From: Streptomyces sp. HM190
Lineage (GTDB): Bacteria > Actinomycetota > Actinomycetes > Streptomycetales > Streptomycetaceae
Reading direction: 5' to 3'
DNA length: 64,000 nucleotides
Assembly: GCF_009857135.1 (NCBI RefSeq)
Contig: NZ_CP047318.1
Span: forward strand, 5,890,001 to 5,954,000
Under the pieces are notes generated by a model. That model worked only from the letters and a program-made list of their open reading frames with translations. It searched no databases and was not told where the DNA came from. Below, one piece after another: positions 1 through 7,908 of the stretch (its first letter is position 1; every line of letters starts with the position of its first letter). Made by a program: the position numbers and the translations under genes.

Positions 1-112
1 GTCCCGCCCCTCACCAACTCGTTCGTTCAGGGATGGGTGATCGGCAGAGGAATCTCCGGCCCTTGGCGTTGGCGCGCCGAGGGCCGTTGCTGTATCCGGA
101 GCCTCCGACGGC
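1..112. other. left edge, no gene seen
   Basis: Non-coding stretch downstream of the excisionase-like gene, which is transcribed leftward. I see no convincing reading frame, RNA gene or complete terminator here. It belongs to the element whose integrase is at 953. Confidence 0.4.
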
Positions 113-307
113 TCAGGAGGCCAGACCCCACTCGTCTCGGCCTTCGATGAGAGTCCGCTCGTAGCGCAGCAGCTCGGCCTCGGGGTACAGCACCCGCTTG
201 CCGATCTTGATGCCGCGCGGGCCCTTCTCGATCTGGCGCCAGTAGCGGACGGTGCTCTCCGCTGTGCGGTAGCGCTCGGCGACCTCGGCGGTGGTCAGGT
301 ATCGCAT
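113..307 (-). CDS. excisionase-like helix-turn-helix protein
   Basis: 64-residue protein made almost entirely of a winged-helix DNA-binding domain of the MerR/excisionase type (HTH_17 class). It starts with the motif YLTTAEVAERY, followed by STVRYWRQIEKGP and a basic KIGKRVLYPEAEL wing. Such proteins act as recombination directionality factors or small repressors beside tyrosine integrases. It is divergent from the Xre gene at 428 and close to the integrase at 953, which fits a Xis role in the same element. The sequence shows the fold; the excision function is inferred from position. Confidence 0.75.
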   Translation of the reverse strand: MRYLTTAEVAERYRTAESTVRYWRQIEKGPRGIKIGKRVLYPEAELLRYERTLIEGRDEWGLAS

Positions 308-427
308 GCATTCCCAATCGACTAGCTAGCAATCCGGTCTGCATAATTTGTACTCGACGATCGCCGGTTAACCAAATCGGCAAGCGTATGTTTCAATTGG
401 GAAAGTGATGGTCGTGATGGAGGTCCG
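308..427. promoter_or_regulatory. divergent promoter region of the element
   Basis: 120-bp gap between two divergent regulatory genes. It is more AT-rich than its surroundings. It carries an 8-bp inverted repeat, TTCCCAAT at 311-318 and ATTGGGAA at 396-403, which could be operator half-sites for the Xre or Xis-like protein. A strong ribosome site (GGAGG) precedes the ATG at 428. Operator role is inference. Confidence 0.4.
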
Positions 428-931
428 ATGACAGGCGACAAGGTCGACGGCGGTGAGGTGCCGCTGCTCTACAGCGAAGGCAACATCGCCGCGCGGGTGG
501 CGCTGGAGCGCGAGGTCAGGGGGTGGAGCACGACCGAGTTGGCAGATCGGGTGTCCAAGGCCGGCGTCAAGATGAACCAGACCGCGGTCTGGCGCATCGA
601 GAACGGCACCCCACGCCGACGTATCAACGTCGACGAAGCCCTCGCCTTCGCCCGCGTCTTCGAACTGCCCCTCGAAGAGCTGATGTCTCCGCCGTTGGAA
701 GGGCTGGACCTCGATAGCAGACGGCTCGTCCAGGAAGCCGTCGAGGCGTACTACGAGACACGCGACGCTGAGGATCACCTGCACCACGCCGTAGTCGGCA
801 TCGCCGAGTACATCCAGGCCCACCCCGACAGCTCACGGGCCATCCATGAGCAGTGCCTTCGCCTCATGGGTGATGAGCGCGACGCCCGCACCCTCACCGA
901 GCACATCGAGGGCGGCGGCTACCACCGATAA
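428..931 (+). CDS. Xre-family transcriptional regulator
   Basis: 167 residues. Residues about 20-80 form a Cro/C1-type helix-turn-helix: an LEREVRGWSTTELADRV helix pair, then QTAVWRIENGTPRRRINVDEALAFARVF, typical of Xre repressors that read an operator by the second helix. The C-terminal half is helical and acidic, probably for dimerisation. A strong GGAGG site sits just upstream of the ATG. The gene ends 21 bp before the integrase, so the two are likely co-transcribed. It probably controls maintenance or excision of the element. An alternative is a phage-type immunity repressor. Confidence 0.8.
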   Translation: MTGDKVDGGEVPLLYSEGNIAARVALEREVRGWSTTELADRVSKAGVKMNQTAVWRIENGTPRRRINVDEALAFARVFELPLEELMSPPLEGLDLDSRRLVQEAVEAYYETRDAEDHLHHAVVGIAEYIQAHPDSSRAIHEQCLRLMGDERDARTLTEHIEGGGYHR

Positions 932-952
932 CCAACCCAAGGGAGAAGCCAC

Positions 953-2107
953 TTGGCGAACATTCAGAAGCGCCCCAATGGCAAATGGCGGGCCCGCTAC
1001 CGCGACCTCGACGGCAAGGAGCACGCCCGCCACTTCGACCGCAAACTCGACGCCCAGCGCTGGATCGACGAGGTCACGGCCAGCATCGTGACCGGCCAGT
1101 ACGTCGACCCGCAGGCCGGACGAATCACGTTCGAGAAGTACGCGAAGAAGTGGGAGGAGTCGCTCATCGCAAGCGAGGCGGGCGAGCGGATCACCGACAA
1201 CGCGCTCCGGCTCCACCTCGTCCCGGCGCTCGGCTCCCGCGCGATGGCGGCGATACGCCGCAACGACCTCCAGGTGCTCTTTAAGAGCCTGTCCGAGCTG
1301 CTCGGCCCCGGCAGTGTGCGAAACGTCTACGACGTCCTCGTACGCCTCATGACAGCGGCCGTGGAGGACAAGGTCATCGCGTCCAGCCCCTGCCGCCGGA
1401 TCACCCTTCCGCCCATGCAGGACGAGGAGGTCACCCCGCCCACGGTCGCGCAGGTCGAGGCCATGGCCCGCGTGATGCCGCCGTACATCCGCGCGGCGAT
1501 CGTCACGCTCGCCGGATCAGGCTTGCGAATAGGCGAGTTGCTCGGCCTCAAGGTCTCGGATGTCGACTTCAAGGCCGGCACGATCCGCGTCGAGCGACAG
1601 CGCCTCCAGTCCGGGAAGATCGGCCCACCGAAGACCGCCAAGTCCCGACGCACCGTCCCGGTCGGCGAGGTGGTCACCGACGCCCTCCTCGCGCACCTTG
1701 CCGCACGCCCCTCCAAGGAGTGGCTGTTCACGATGGAGGAAGGAGAGCCGCTCAACTACCGCCGCTGGAAGACGGAGTGGAACTGCGCCCGCAGGACGCT
1801 CCAAGCAGCGGAGAACGAGGCGGCCGAGCGCGAGGGCCGTAAGCCTGTCGAACTCCCGCACATGGTGACCCACGACCTGCGCCACTTCTACGCCTCCGCC
1901 CTCATCGCCGGCGGAGCGAGCGTCAAGCAGGTCCAGCTGGTCCTCGGCCACGCGTCCGCCGTCATCACGCTGCGGATCTACGCACACCTGTGGCCGGGCG
2001 AAGAAGACCGCACCCGGACCGTCATGGACGCCGTGCTCGGCGGCATGCGGACCGGGTGCGGACCGGTTGACCTGGCGACCAAGGAAATCGCAGGTCACAT
2101 GGCGTGA
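953..2107 (+). CDS. int: tyrosine site-specific integrase
   Basis: 384-residue tyrosine recombinase of the phage/ICE type. Residues 1-60 are an arm-type DNA-binding domain (IQKRPNGKWRARYRD), 60-160 a SAM-like core-binding domain, and 165-360 the catalytic domain. The active-site set is visible: Arg192 in SGLRIGELLGL, His307 and Arg310 in THDLRH, His333 in LGHAS, and the nucleophile Tyr343 in RIYAHL. Start is TTG at 953 after GGGAGAAG. It lies behind the Xre gene and ends 7 bp before the convergent sodN stop, so the attachment site probably lies in or beside the 3' end of sodN. No tRNA gene is present at this junction. Confidence 0.93.
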   Translation: MANIQKRPNGKWRARYRDLDGKEHARHFDRKLDAQRWIDEVTASIVTGQYVDPQAGRITFEKYAKKWEESLIASEAGERITDNALRLHLVPALGSRAMAAIRRNDLQVLFKSLSELLGPGSVRNVYDVLVRLMTAAVEDKVIASSPCRRITLPPMQDEEVTPPTVAQVEAMARVMPPYIRAAIVTLAGSGLRIGELLGLKVSDVDFKAGTIRVERQRLQSGKIGPPKTAKSRRTVPVGEVVTDALLAHLAARPSKEWLFTMEEGEPLNYRRWKTEWNCARRTLQAAENEAAEREGRKPVELPHMVTHDLRHFYASALIAGGASVKQVQLVLGHASAVITLRIYAHLWPGEEDRTRTVMDAVLGGMRTGCGPVDLATKEIAGHMA

Positions 2108-2114
2108 TCAAAGA

Positions 2115-2510
2115 TCAAGCCTTCTTGGTCTCCCAGAAGATCTTGTCGATCTGGGCGATGTAGTCGAGCGCCTTCTGGCCCGTCGCCGGGTCGGTGGAGG
2201 CCTTGGCGGCCGAGAGGGCCTTCAGGGCGTCGTTGACCAGCTGGTGCAGCTCCGGGTACTTCTCGAAGTGCGGGGGCTTGAAGTAGTCGCTCCACAGGAC
2301 CGACACATGGTGCTTGGCGAGCTCGGCGCGCTGCTCCTTGATGACGGTCGCGCGAGCCTGGAAGTGCGGGTCGTCGTTGGCGGCCATCTTCTCCTGCACG
2401 GCCTTCACCGACTCCGCCTCGATGCGGGCCTGGGCCGGGTCGTACACGCCGCAGGGCAGGTCGCAGTGCGCGCTGACCTTGACCTTGGGGGCAAACAGGC
2501 GGGAAAGCAT
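2115..2510 (-). CDS. sodN: nickel superoxide dismutase
   Basis: 131 residues, the usual NiSOD precursor length. It converts superoxide to O2 and H2O2 in the cytoplasm using a nickel centre. Residues 1-14 (MLSRLFAPKVKVSA) are the propeptide; removal exposes the Ni-hook HCDLPCGVY, with ligands His15 and Cys16 and Cys20 in precursor numbering. The ATG at 2510 has a GGAAGG ribosome site; a longer in-frame start exists but adds 26 atypical residues. The processing peptidase gene sodX is divergent, 146 bp away. In S. coelicolor Nur and nickel control NiSOD/FeSOD switching. Here the 3' side is only 7 bp before an integrase gene, so the normal 3' UTR is missing. Confidence 0.97.
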   Translation of the reverse strand: MLSRLFAPKVKVSAHCDLPCGVYDPAQARIEAESVKAVQEKMAANDDPHFQARATVIKEQRAELAKHHVSVLWSDYFKPPHFEKYPELHQLVNDALKALSAAKASTDPATGQKALDYIAQIDKIFWETKKA

Positions 2511-2656
2511 GGAGCATTCCTTCCTCGTGATCGTCTTCTCAGGTGGGACATTACTCCCTGCGAGAGAGGTTTTCGCGAGTGCCCCCATGGGCTTAGGACA
2601 AAAGTCCGGGGTCAGACTGGGACTGGTGGAGGATCGAACCGGGGAGGTGCCGAGGG

Positions 2657-3091
2657 ATGCCGGAGCCGGCGCAGGAGAGCGAGCGGGCGAGGGCCGTTCT
2701 GCCCTTGGGGGTGGCCGAGGTGACGGGACCGTCGATGGTGCCGACGCTGCACCACGGTGACCTGCTGCTCGTCCACTACGGGGCGCGGCTGAGGATCGGT
2801 GACGTGGTGGTGCTGCGCCACCCCTTCCAGCAGGACCTCCTCGTCGTCAAGCGGGTCGCCGAGCGGCGCGACGGCGGCTGGTGGGTCCTCGGGGACAACG
2901 CGTACGCCGGCGGGGACAGCACGGACTACGGGACCGTCCCCGACGAACTCGTGCTCGGCAAGGTCCGGTTCCGCTACCGGCCCCGGCCCGGCGGTCAGCG
3001 CTCGCCGTTCGCGGTGGCCCGCTGGGCGTTCTCGGCGGCCCGGCCGGTGTTCTGCGACCGGTCCGCCTCCAGGCGTTTGCGGGCGCGGTAG
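2657..3091 (+). CDS. sodX: NiSOD maturation peptidase, signal-peptidase-I-like
   Basis: 144-residue S26-family serine protease without the usual membrane anchor. The catalytic Ser26 lies in GPSMVPTL, the general-base Lys65 in LLVVKRVAE, and the conserved GDNAYAGGDSTDYG box follows. In known NiSOD systems SodX-type peptidases remove the SodN propeptide so that nickel can bind. The gene is divergent from sodN, the standard arrangement. Its last 97 bp overlap the 3' end of the convergent CGNR gene, so the basic tail after the GDN box is encoded in shared sequence. Function is firmly supported by motif plus neighbour. Confidence 0.92.
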   Translation: MPEPAQESERARAVLPLGVAEVTGPSMVPTLHHGDLLLVHYGARLRIGDVVVLRHPFQQDLLVVKRVAERRDGGWWVLGDNAYAGGDSTDYGTVPDELVLGKVRFRYRPRPGGQRSPFAVARWAFSAARPVFCDRSASRRLRAR

Positions 3092-3624
3092 GCCGCCACG
3101 TTGGCGCGGGTCGCGCAGCGGTCGGAGCAGTAGCGCCGGGAACGGTTGGTGGAGGTGTCGAGGTAGGCGTTGCGGCACGGCGCCGCCTCGCACAGCCCGA
3201 GCCGGTCCACGCCGTACTCGGTGAGGTGGAAGGCGAGCCCCATCGCGGCGATGGCGGCGTAGCCGGCCGTCGCGTTCGAGGGATGGTCCGCCAGGTGCAT
3301 GTGCCACAGCGGGCGGCCGTCGTCGTCCCGGAAGTCATGGCCGGAGATCTGCGGACTCACGGGGAACTCCAGCAGCAGCGAGTTCAACAGGTCCACGGCG
3401 AGCGTCTCGTCGCCGCCGTCCGCCGCCTCGAAGACCGAGCGCAGCCGCGCCCGCACCGACCGGAACCGGGTGACGTCGGCGTCCGTCGCCCGCCTGGCCG
3501 CCGACTGGTTGACCCCGAAGAGGTCGCGGACGGCCTCCACCGAGGTGAGCGTGTCCTTGCCCCGGAGCGGTTCCTCGCTGTTCACGAGGCGCACGGCGTA
3601 ATCCGAGTAATAGGCCAGTTCCAC
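2995..3624 (-). CDS. CGNR zinc-finger regulator (ABATE domain)
   Basis: 209 residues. The N-terminal 150 residues match the ABATE-type stress-associated domain found in putative actinobacterial regulators (start MELAYYSDYAVRLVN). A C-terminal CGNR zinc finger follows, seen as LCEAAPCRNAYLDTSTNRSRRYCSDRCATRANVAAYRAR, with four cysteines as likely zinc ligands. Members are thought to bind DNA, but targets are unknown. It is convergent with sodX and overlaps it by 97 bp. It is divergent from the methyltransferase at 3725, with a 100-bp shared promoter region. Confidence 0.85.
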   Translation of the reverse strand: MELAYYSDYAVRLVNSEEPLRGKDTLTSVEAVRDLFGVNQSAARRATDADVTRFRSVRARLRSVFEAADGGDETLAVDLLNSLLLEFPVSPQISGHDFRDDDGRPLWHMHLADHPSNATAGYAAIAAMGLAFHLTEYGVDRLGLCEAAPCRNAYLDTSTNRSRRYCSDRCATRANVAAYRARKRLEADRSQNTGRAAENAQRATANGER

Positions 3625-3724
3625 TTGTAGTCCTTACGGGGGGCACTCTATCGTCGTGGTGCAGGTCAGGTAACAACTGATCGTGCTTTCAGGGTATTAC
3701 GACGTACCGCGAGAAGGGGCTCCC

Positions 3725-4507
3725 ATGACGACGACCACCGGCACCGGAAGCGGAACCTCGTACGGCACCGACTGGCAGGGCTGGCAGCGCAGCTGGGACC
3801 GGCAGCAGGAGTGGTACATGCCCGACCGCGAGGAGCGGTTCCGGGTCATGCTCGACATGGTCGAGGCCCTGGTCGGCCCCGAACCCCGCGTCCTCGACCT
3901 CGCCTGCGGTACGGGATCCATCACGTCCAGACTGTTCGCGCGGTTCCCGAAGGCCGTCAGCACCGGCGTCGACCTCGACCCCGCGCTGCTCACCATCGCC
4001 GAGGGCACCTTCGAGGGCGACCGCCGCGTCACCTTCGTCACCGCCGACCTCGCCGACCCCGACTGGCCCACCCAACTGCCGTACGACTCGTACGACGCCG
4101 TGCTGACGGCCACAGCCCTGCACTGGCTGCACAGCGAACCCCTCGCCGCCCTCTACGGTCAGGTCGCGGAGCTGGTCCGCGACGGCGGAGTCTTCATGAA
4201 CGCGGACCACATGGTCGACGAGACCACTCCCCGGATCAACGCGGCGGAGCGCGCCCACCGCCACGCGGGTATGGAACAAGCCAAGGCGAACGGCGCCGTC
4301 GACTGGGCCGAATGGTGGCAGCTCGCCGCCCAGGACCCGGTCCTCGCCGCGCCGACGGCCCGCCGCTTCGAGATCTACGGCGAGCACGCCGACGGCGACA
4401 TGCCCTCCCCTGCCTGGCACGCCCGCGTCCTGCGCGAGAAGGGCTTCGCGGAGGCCCGCCCCGTGTGGTGCTCGCCCTCCGACACCCTGCTGCTCGCCGT
4501 GAAGTAG
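3725..4507 (+). CDS. class I SAM-dependent methyltransferase
   Basis: 260 residues from the ATG at 3725, which is preceded by GAAGGGG; an upstream in-frame ATG at 3683 lacks such a site. Methyltransferase motif I is VLDLACGTGSITSRL, followed by an acidic residue in GVDLDPALL, and motif II/III VTADLADPDW and DAVLTATALHWL. The ALHWL signature resembles trans-aconitate-methyltransferase-like small-molecule enzymes. Substrate cannot be read from sequence. It stands alone and ends at a strong bidirectional terminator. Confidence 0.85.
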   Translation: MTTTTGTGSGTSYGTDWQGWQRSWDRQQEWYMPDREERFRVMLDMVEALVGPEPRVLDLACGTGSITSRLFARFPKAVSTGVDLDPALLTIAEGTFEGDRRVTFVTADLADPDWPTQLPYDSYDAVLTATALHWLHSEPLAALYGQVAELVRDGGVFMNADHMVDETTPRINAAERAHRHAGMEQAKANGAVDWAEWWQLAAQDPVLAAPTARRFEIYGEHADGDMPSPAWHARVLREKGFAEARPVWCSPSDTLLLAVK

Positions 4508-4529
4508 CCCCCGGGTCGGCCCCACGCAC

Positions 4530-4571
4530 GGGGAAGGGGCGGTACGGCAGACCCCGTACCGCCCCTTCCCC
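4530..4571. terminator. bidirectional terminator
   Basis: Perfect 18-bp inverted repeat (4530-4547 with 4554-4571) and a 6-nt loop, between the convergent methyltransferase and ABC ATPase genes. It lacks a clear T-run, as is common in Streptomyces. Confidence 0.85.
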
Positions 4572-4601
4572 GCGACTGTCTCCGGCGCGGTCCGCTCCGT
4601 G

Positions 4602-5363
4602 CTACAGCACCTTGGACAGGAACGACTGGGTGCGCTCCTCCTGCGGGTTCGTGAGCACGTCACGCGGGTTGCCGGACTCGACCACCACACCGCCGTCCAT
4701 GAAGACCAGGCTGTCGCCGACCTCGCGGGCGAAGCCCATCTCGTGGGTGACGACGACCATGGTCATGCCGGACTCGGCGAGGTCGCGCATGACGTCGAGG
4801 ACGTCACCGACCAGCTCCGGGTCGAGCGCCGAGGTCGGCTCGTCGAACAGCATCAGCTTCGGCTCCATCGCCAGCGCCCGGGCGATCGCCACGCGCTGCT
4901 GCTGGCCGCCGGAGAGCTGCGAGGGGTAGTTGCCGGCCTTGTCGCCGAGGCCGACCTTCTCCAGCAGTTCCCGGGCCCGCTCGCGGGCCTGGGCCCTGCT
5001 GACGCCCTTGACCTGGACCGGCGCCTCCATGACGTTCTCGGCGGCGGTCATGTGCGGGAACAGGTTGAACCGCTGGAACACCATGCCGATGTCCCGGCGC
5101 TTCAGCGCGACCTCGCTGTCCTTGAGCTCGTACAGCTTGTCGCCCTTCTGGCGGTAGCCGACCAGCTCGCCGTCGACGTACAGCCGGCCGGCGTTGATCT
5201 TCTCGAGGTGGTTGATGCACCTCAGGAACGTCGACTTGCCGGAGCCGGACGGGCCGATGAGGCAGAACACCTCGCCCGTCTGCACCTCCAGATCGATGCC
5301 CTTGAGGACCTGCACGGCGCCGAAGGACTTGTGGATGCCCTCGGCCTTCACCATGGCGGTCAT
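4602..5363 (-). CDS. polar amino-acid ABC transporter, ATPase
   Basis: 253 residues, standard for GlnQ/GluA-type ATPases. Walker A is GPSGSGKST, the ABC signature LSGGQQQRVAIARAL, Walker B LMLFDEPTSALDP, and the H-loop VVTHEMG. It powers uptake of a polar amino acid, probably glutamate, glutamine or aspartate. The ATG overlaps the permease stop codon as ATGA, so the two are translationally coupled. It is the last gene of a binding-protein, permease, ATPase operon read leftward and ends at the hairpin at 4530-4571. Confidence 0.93.
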   Translation of the reverse strand: MTAMVKAEGIHKSFGAVQVLKGIDLEVQTGEVFCLIGPSGSGKSTFLRCINHLEKINAGRLYVDGELVGYRQKGDKLYELKDSEVALKRRDIGMVFQRFNLFPHMTAAENVMEAPVQVKGVSRAQARERARELLEKVGLGDKAGNYPSQLSGGQQQRVAIARALAMEPKLMLFDEPTSALDPELVGDVLDVMRDLAESGMTMVVVTHEMGFAREVGDSLVFMDGGVVVESGNPRDVLTNPQEERTQSFLSKVL

Positions 5364-6298
5364 GCCGAGACTCCCTTCGGGCGGCGCGCGGGCAGCACGG
5401 CCGCCTTGAAGCGCTGGACCGGCGTCGGCGGAAGGGACCGGGTCGAGCCCTTCGCGTAGTACCGCTCCAGGTAGTACTGGCCGACGCTGAAGACGCTGGT
5501 CAGGATCAGGTACCAGGCGGAGGCCAGGAAGAACATCTCCACGACGGAACCGGCCCGCTGCCCGATGTCCTGGGCCACCTTGAACAGATCCATGTACCCC
5601 ACCGCCGAGACCAGCGAGGTCGTCTTGAGCATGTTGATGACCTCGTTGCCCGTGGGCGGCACGATCACGCGCATCGCCTGCGGGATGACGATCCGGCGCA
5701 GCGTCTTCGCGTGGCTCATGCCGAGGGCGTGCGACGCCTCCGTCTGGCCCTCGTCGACCGACAGCAGACCGGCACGGCAGATCTCCGCCATGTACGCGGC
5801 CTCGTTGAGGCCGAGGCCGAGCAGCGCCGTCAGCAGCGGCGTCATGAAGACCGACCAGTAGTCCTTGTAGATCGGTCCGAGGTTGATGTACGTGAAGACG
5901 ATGCCCAGGTTGAACCAGACGAACAGCTGGACCAGGACCGGCGTGCCACGGAAGAACCAGATGTAGAACCAGGCGATCGACGACGTCACCGGGTTCTTCG
6001 ACAGGCGCATCACCGCGAGCAGGATGCCGCCCACGATGCCGATCAGCATGGACACGACCGTGAGCAGGAGCGTGTTCAGCAGGCCTTCGATGACACGGTC
6101 GTTGAAGAAGTACTCGGGGACCGCGCCCCAGTTGATGTTGCCCTGCGCGAAGGCGTAGACGATCGAGCCGAGGAGGCCGAGCGCGATGGCCGCGGACACG
6201 TAGCGCCCCGGGTGCCGGACCGGGATGGCCTTGATGGCCTCCGGGCCGGCGGGGGGTGTGTCGGCGGGACCGTCCGTCTTGTTGACGTCAACAGTCAC
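5360..6298 (-). CDS. polar amino-acid ABC transporter, permease
   Basis: 312 residues with about five to six membrane segments. It carries the HisM/GlnP-type permease signature: EAAYMAEICRAGLLSVDEGQ followed by EASHALGMSHAKTLRRIVIPQA, the EAA loop that docks on the ATPase. The N-terminal 40 residues are polar and cytoplasmic. Only one permease gene is present, so it probably forms a homodimer with two copies of the ATPase. It overlaps the downstream ATPase by ATGA and follows the binding-protein gene by 31 bp. Confidence 0.92.
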   Translation of the reverse strand: MTVDVNKTDGPADTPPAGPEAIKAIPVRHPGRYVSAAIALGLLGSIVYAFAQGNINWGAVPEYFFNDRVIEGLLNTLLLTVVSMLIGIVGGILLAVMRLSKNPVTSSIAWFYIWFFRGTPVLVQLFVWFNLGIVFTYINLGPIYKDYWSVFMTPLLTALLGLGLNEAAYMAEICRAGLLSVDEGQTEASHALGMSHAKTLRRIVIPQAMRVIVPPTGNEVINMLKTTSLVSAVGYMDLFKVAQDIGQRAGSVVEMFFLASAWYLILTSVFSVGQYYLERYYAKGSTRSLPPTPVQRFKAAVLPARRPKGVSA

Positions 6299-6329
6299 GG
6301 GTGGAGCCTTTCAGTACCGAGACGGAGGA

Positions 6330-7298
6330 TCAGGAGCCGCCGTTGACCTTGGCCTCGGTGACGGCGCCGTCCTCGACGCCCCACTTGCTGATGATCTTCT
6401 CGTACTCGCCGTTGTCGATGATCGCCTGGACCGCGGCCTGCAGCGCGTCCCGCAGCTCGGTGTTGTCCTTGGCGACGGCGATGCCGTACGGGCCGGCCTC
6501 GACCTGGTCGCCGACGATCTCGAAGTACTTGCCGCCGCCCGAGGTCTTCACCGAGTAGGCGGCGACCGGGTAGTCGGCGGAGACGACGTCCGCGCCCTTG
6601 GCGCGCATACGGGTCTCGGCCTCGGGGTTGGTGGCGAAGTCCTCGATCTTGAGGGTGCCCTTGCCGTCGTCCTTGCACTTCTTCGCCTGGTCCTTGGCGA
6701 GGTCGTGCGAGAACGTGTTGCGCTGCACGGCGATCGTCTTGCCGCAGAGGTCGTCCCAGGTCTTGATGCCCTGGTCGTCGCCCTTGTTGGTGTACAGCGA
6801 GACACCGGCGGTGAAGTAGTCGACGAAGTCCACGCCGGCGCCGACCTTCTTGCCGGTCTCGGAGTCGACGCCCTCCTGGCGGTCCTTGGTGTCGGTCATG
6901 GCCGACATGGCGACGTCGTACCGCTTGGCCGCCAGGCCGCCTATGAGGGTGTCGAAGGTGCCGTTCTCGAACTTGAACTCGACGCCGAGCTGCTTGCCCA
7001 GCGCGGCGGCGATGTCGGGGTCGATGCCGACGACCTTGCCCGCGTCGTCCTTGTACTCCACCGGCGCGTACGCGATGTCCGAGCCGACACGGATGACGCC
7101 CTTGCTGCGGATCTCCGAGGGAAGCTTGTCGGCCAGCGGGGCCGAACCGGCCTTGGTGCTGCCCGAGCCGTTGCCCTTGTCGTCCTTGGTCTGGTCACCG
7201 CAGCCGGTGAGCAGCAGAGCGCCCGCGACCGCGATCGCGCCGACCGCGGCTGTCCGGGAGCGCAGGCCGGTCGTACGACTGGTGGTGCTTGCGGTCAT
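6330..7298 (-). CDS. amino-acid ABC transporter, substrate-binding lipoprotein
   Basis: 322 residues from the ATG at 7298, which has a GGAGGAA site; a longer upstream start is not needed. It has a lipoprotein signal with lipobox LLTGC and Cys33 as the lipidation site. The mature part is an SBP_bac_3 domain: GVIRVGSDIAYAPVEYKDDAGKVVGIDPDIAAALG, a later AMSAMTDTKDR ligand loop and the usual C-terminal lobe. It is first in the importer operon and captures the substrate outside the membrane. Polar amino acid specificity is a family inference. Confidence 0.93.
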   Translation of the reverse strand: MTASTTSRTTGLRSRTAAVGAIAVAGALLLTGCGDQTKDDKGNGSGSTKAGSAPLADKLPSEIRSKGVIRVGSDIAYAPVEYKDDAGKVVGIDPDIAAALGKQLGVEFKFENGTFDTLIGGLAAKRYDVAMSAMTDTKDRQEGVDSETGKKVGAGVDFVDYFTAGVSLYTNKGDDQGIKTWDDLCGKTIAVQRNTFSHDLAKDQAKKCKDDGKGTLKIEDFATNPEAETRMRAKGADVVSADYPVAAYSVKTSGGGKYFEIVGDQVEAGPYGIAVAKDNTELRDALQAAVQAIIDNGEYEKIISKWGVEDGAVTEAKVNGGS

Positions 7299-7908
7299 GG
7301 TGGGTTCCTCCGGCGGGATGGGTGGAGTTGCCGATGGGTCGACGGATGACACACGCCCTCGAGTGTCGCGACCTCGTGTGATTACGGCATCTTGCCATTC
7401 GGGTATGTGCATTCAGATGACCTGCTATGTCAAAATCGGATAACGGGTGATCCCCGAATGGCCTACGAACCGCTGCAGACCGTGCGATCGCGCCGGATCT
7501 TGTGCGGAGATTTTCTCTTCCGGCCGGAAGATCTTCGGTGCATCTCAGGATGCGGTCGGCCATGAACCCCCGTACACCTGGCTGTAGGGGGCCTGTCGGG
7601 GATTGATCGGACTTGTCCGGTCATTCGTCGACGAGTCATGGCGCCCCCATCGGGCCGCAAATGACCTTCGAGTTGTGACCTTCACGGTATGAACGGGTCT
7701 GAACTCGTCGTCGGCACCGTCCGTCCGGTAAGAAGGTTCCTTACACCCCTCATCCGGGGCCCAGGGCGCGTGTGCGGCGCGCCCGTCGCGTCTGAGCCCA
7801 TACGCGTCGCCGTACGTACCGGTTGGCCTGGGCCTTACGCGGTGCCCGCCCACTCCCGAACCGGGAGCGGTCACCCTCAAACCTTGAAGACTTAAGGGGT
7901 AAACAAAA
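7299..7908. promoter_or_regulatory. divergent intergenic region, promoters only
   Basis: 610 bp between the leftward amino-acid importer operon and the rightward malic enzyme gene. It must hold both promoters. The part near 7380-7540 is distinctly AT-rich for this genome, as expected of a regulatory region. A 68-codon frame at 7689-7895 has no coding signature or good ribosome site, so I do not call a gene. Confidence 0.5.

Noticed and set aside
7689..7895. 68-codon frame between the amino-acid importer and malic enzyme
   Set aside because: No ribosome site, no recognisable family, and it lies in a divergent promoter region.
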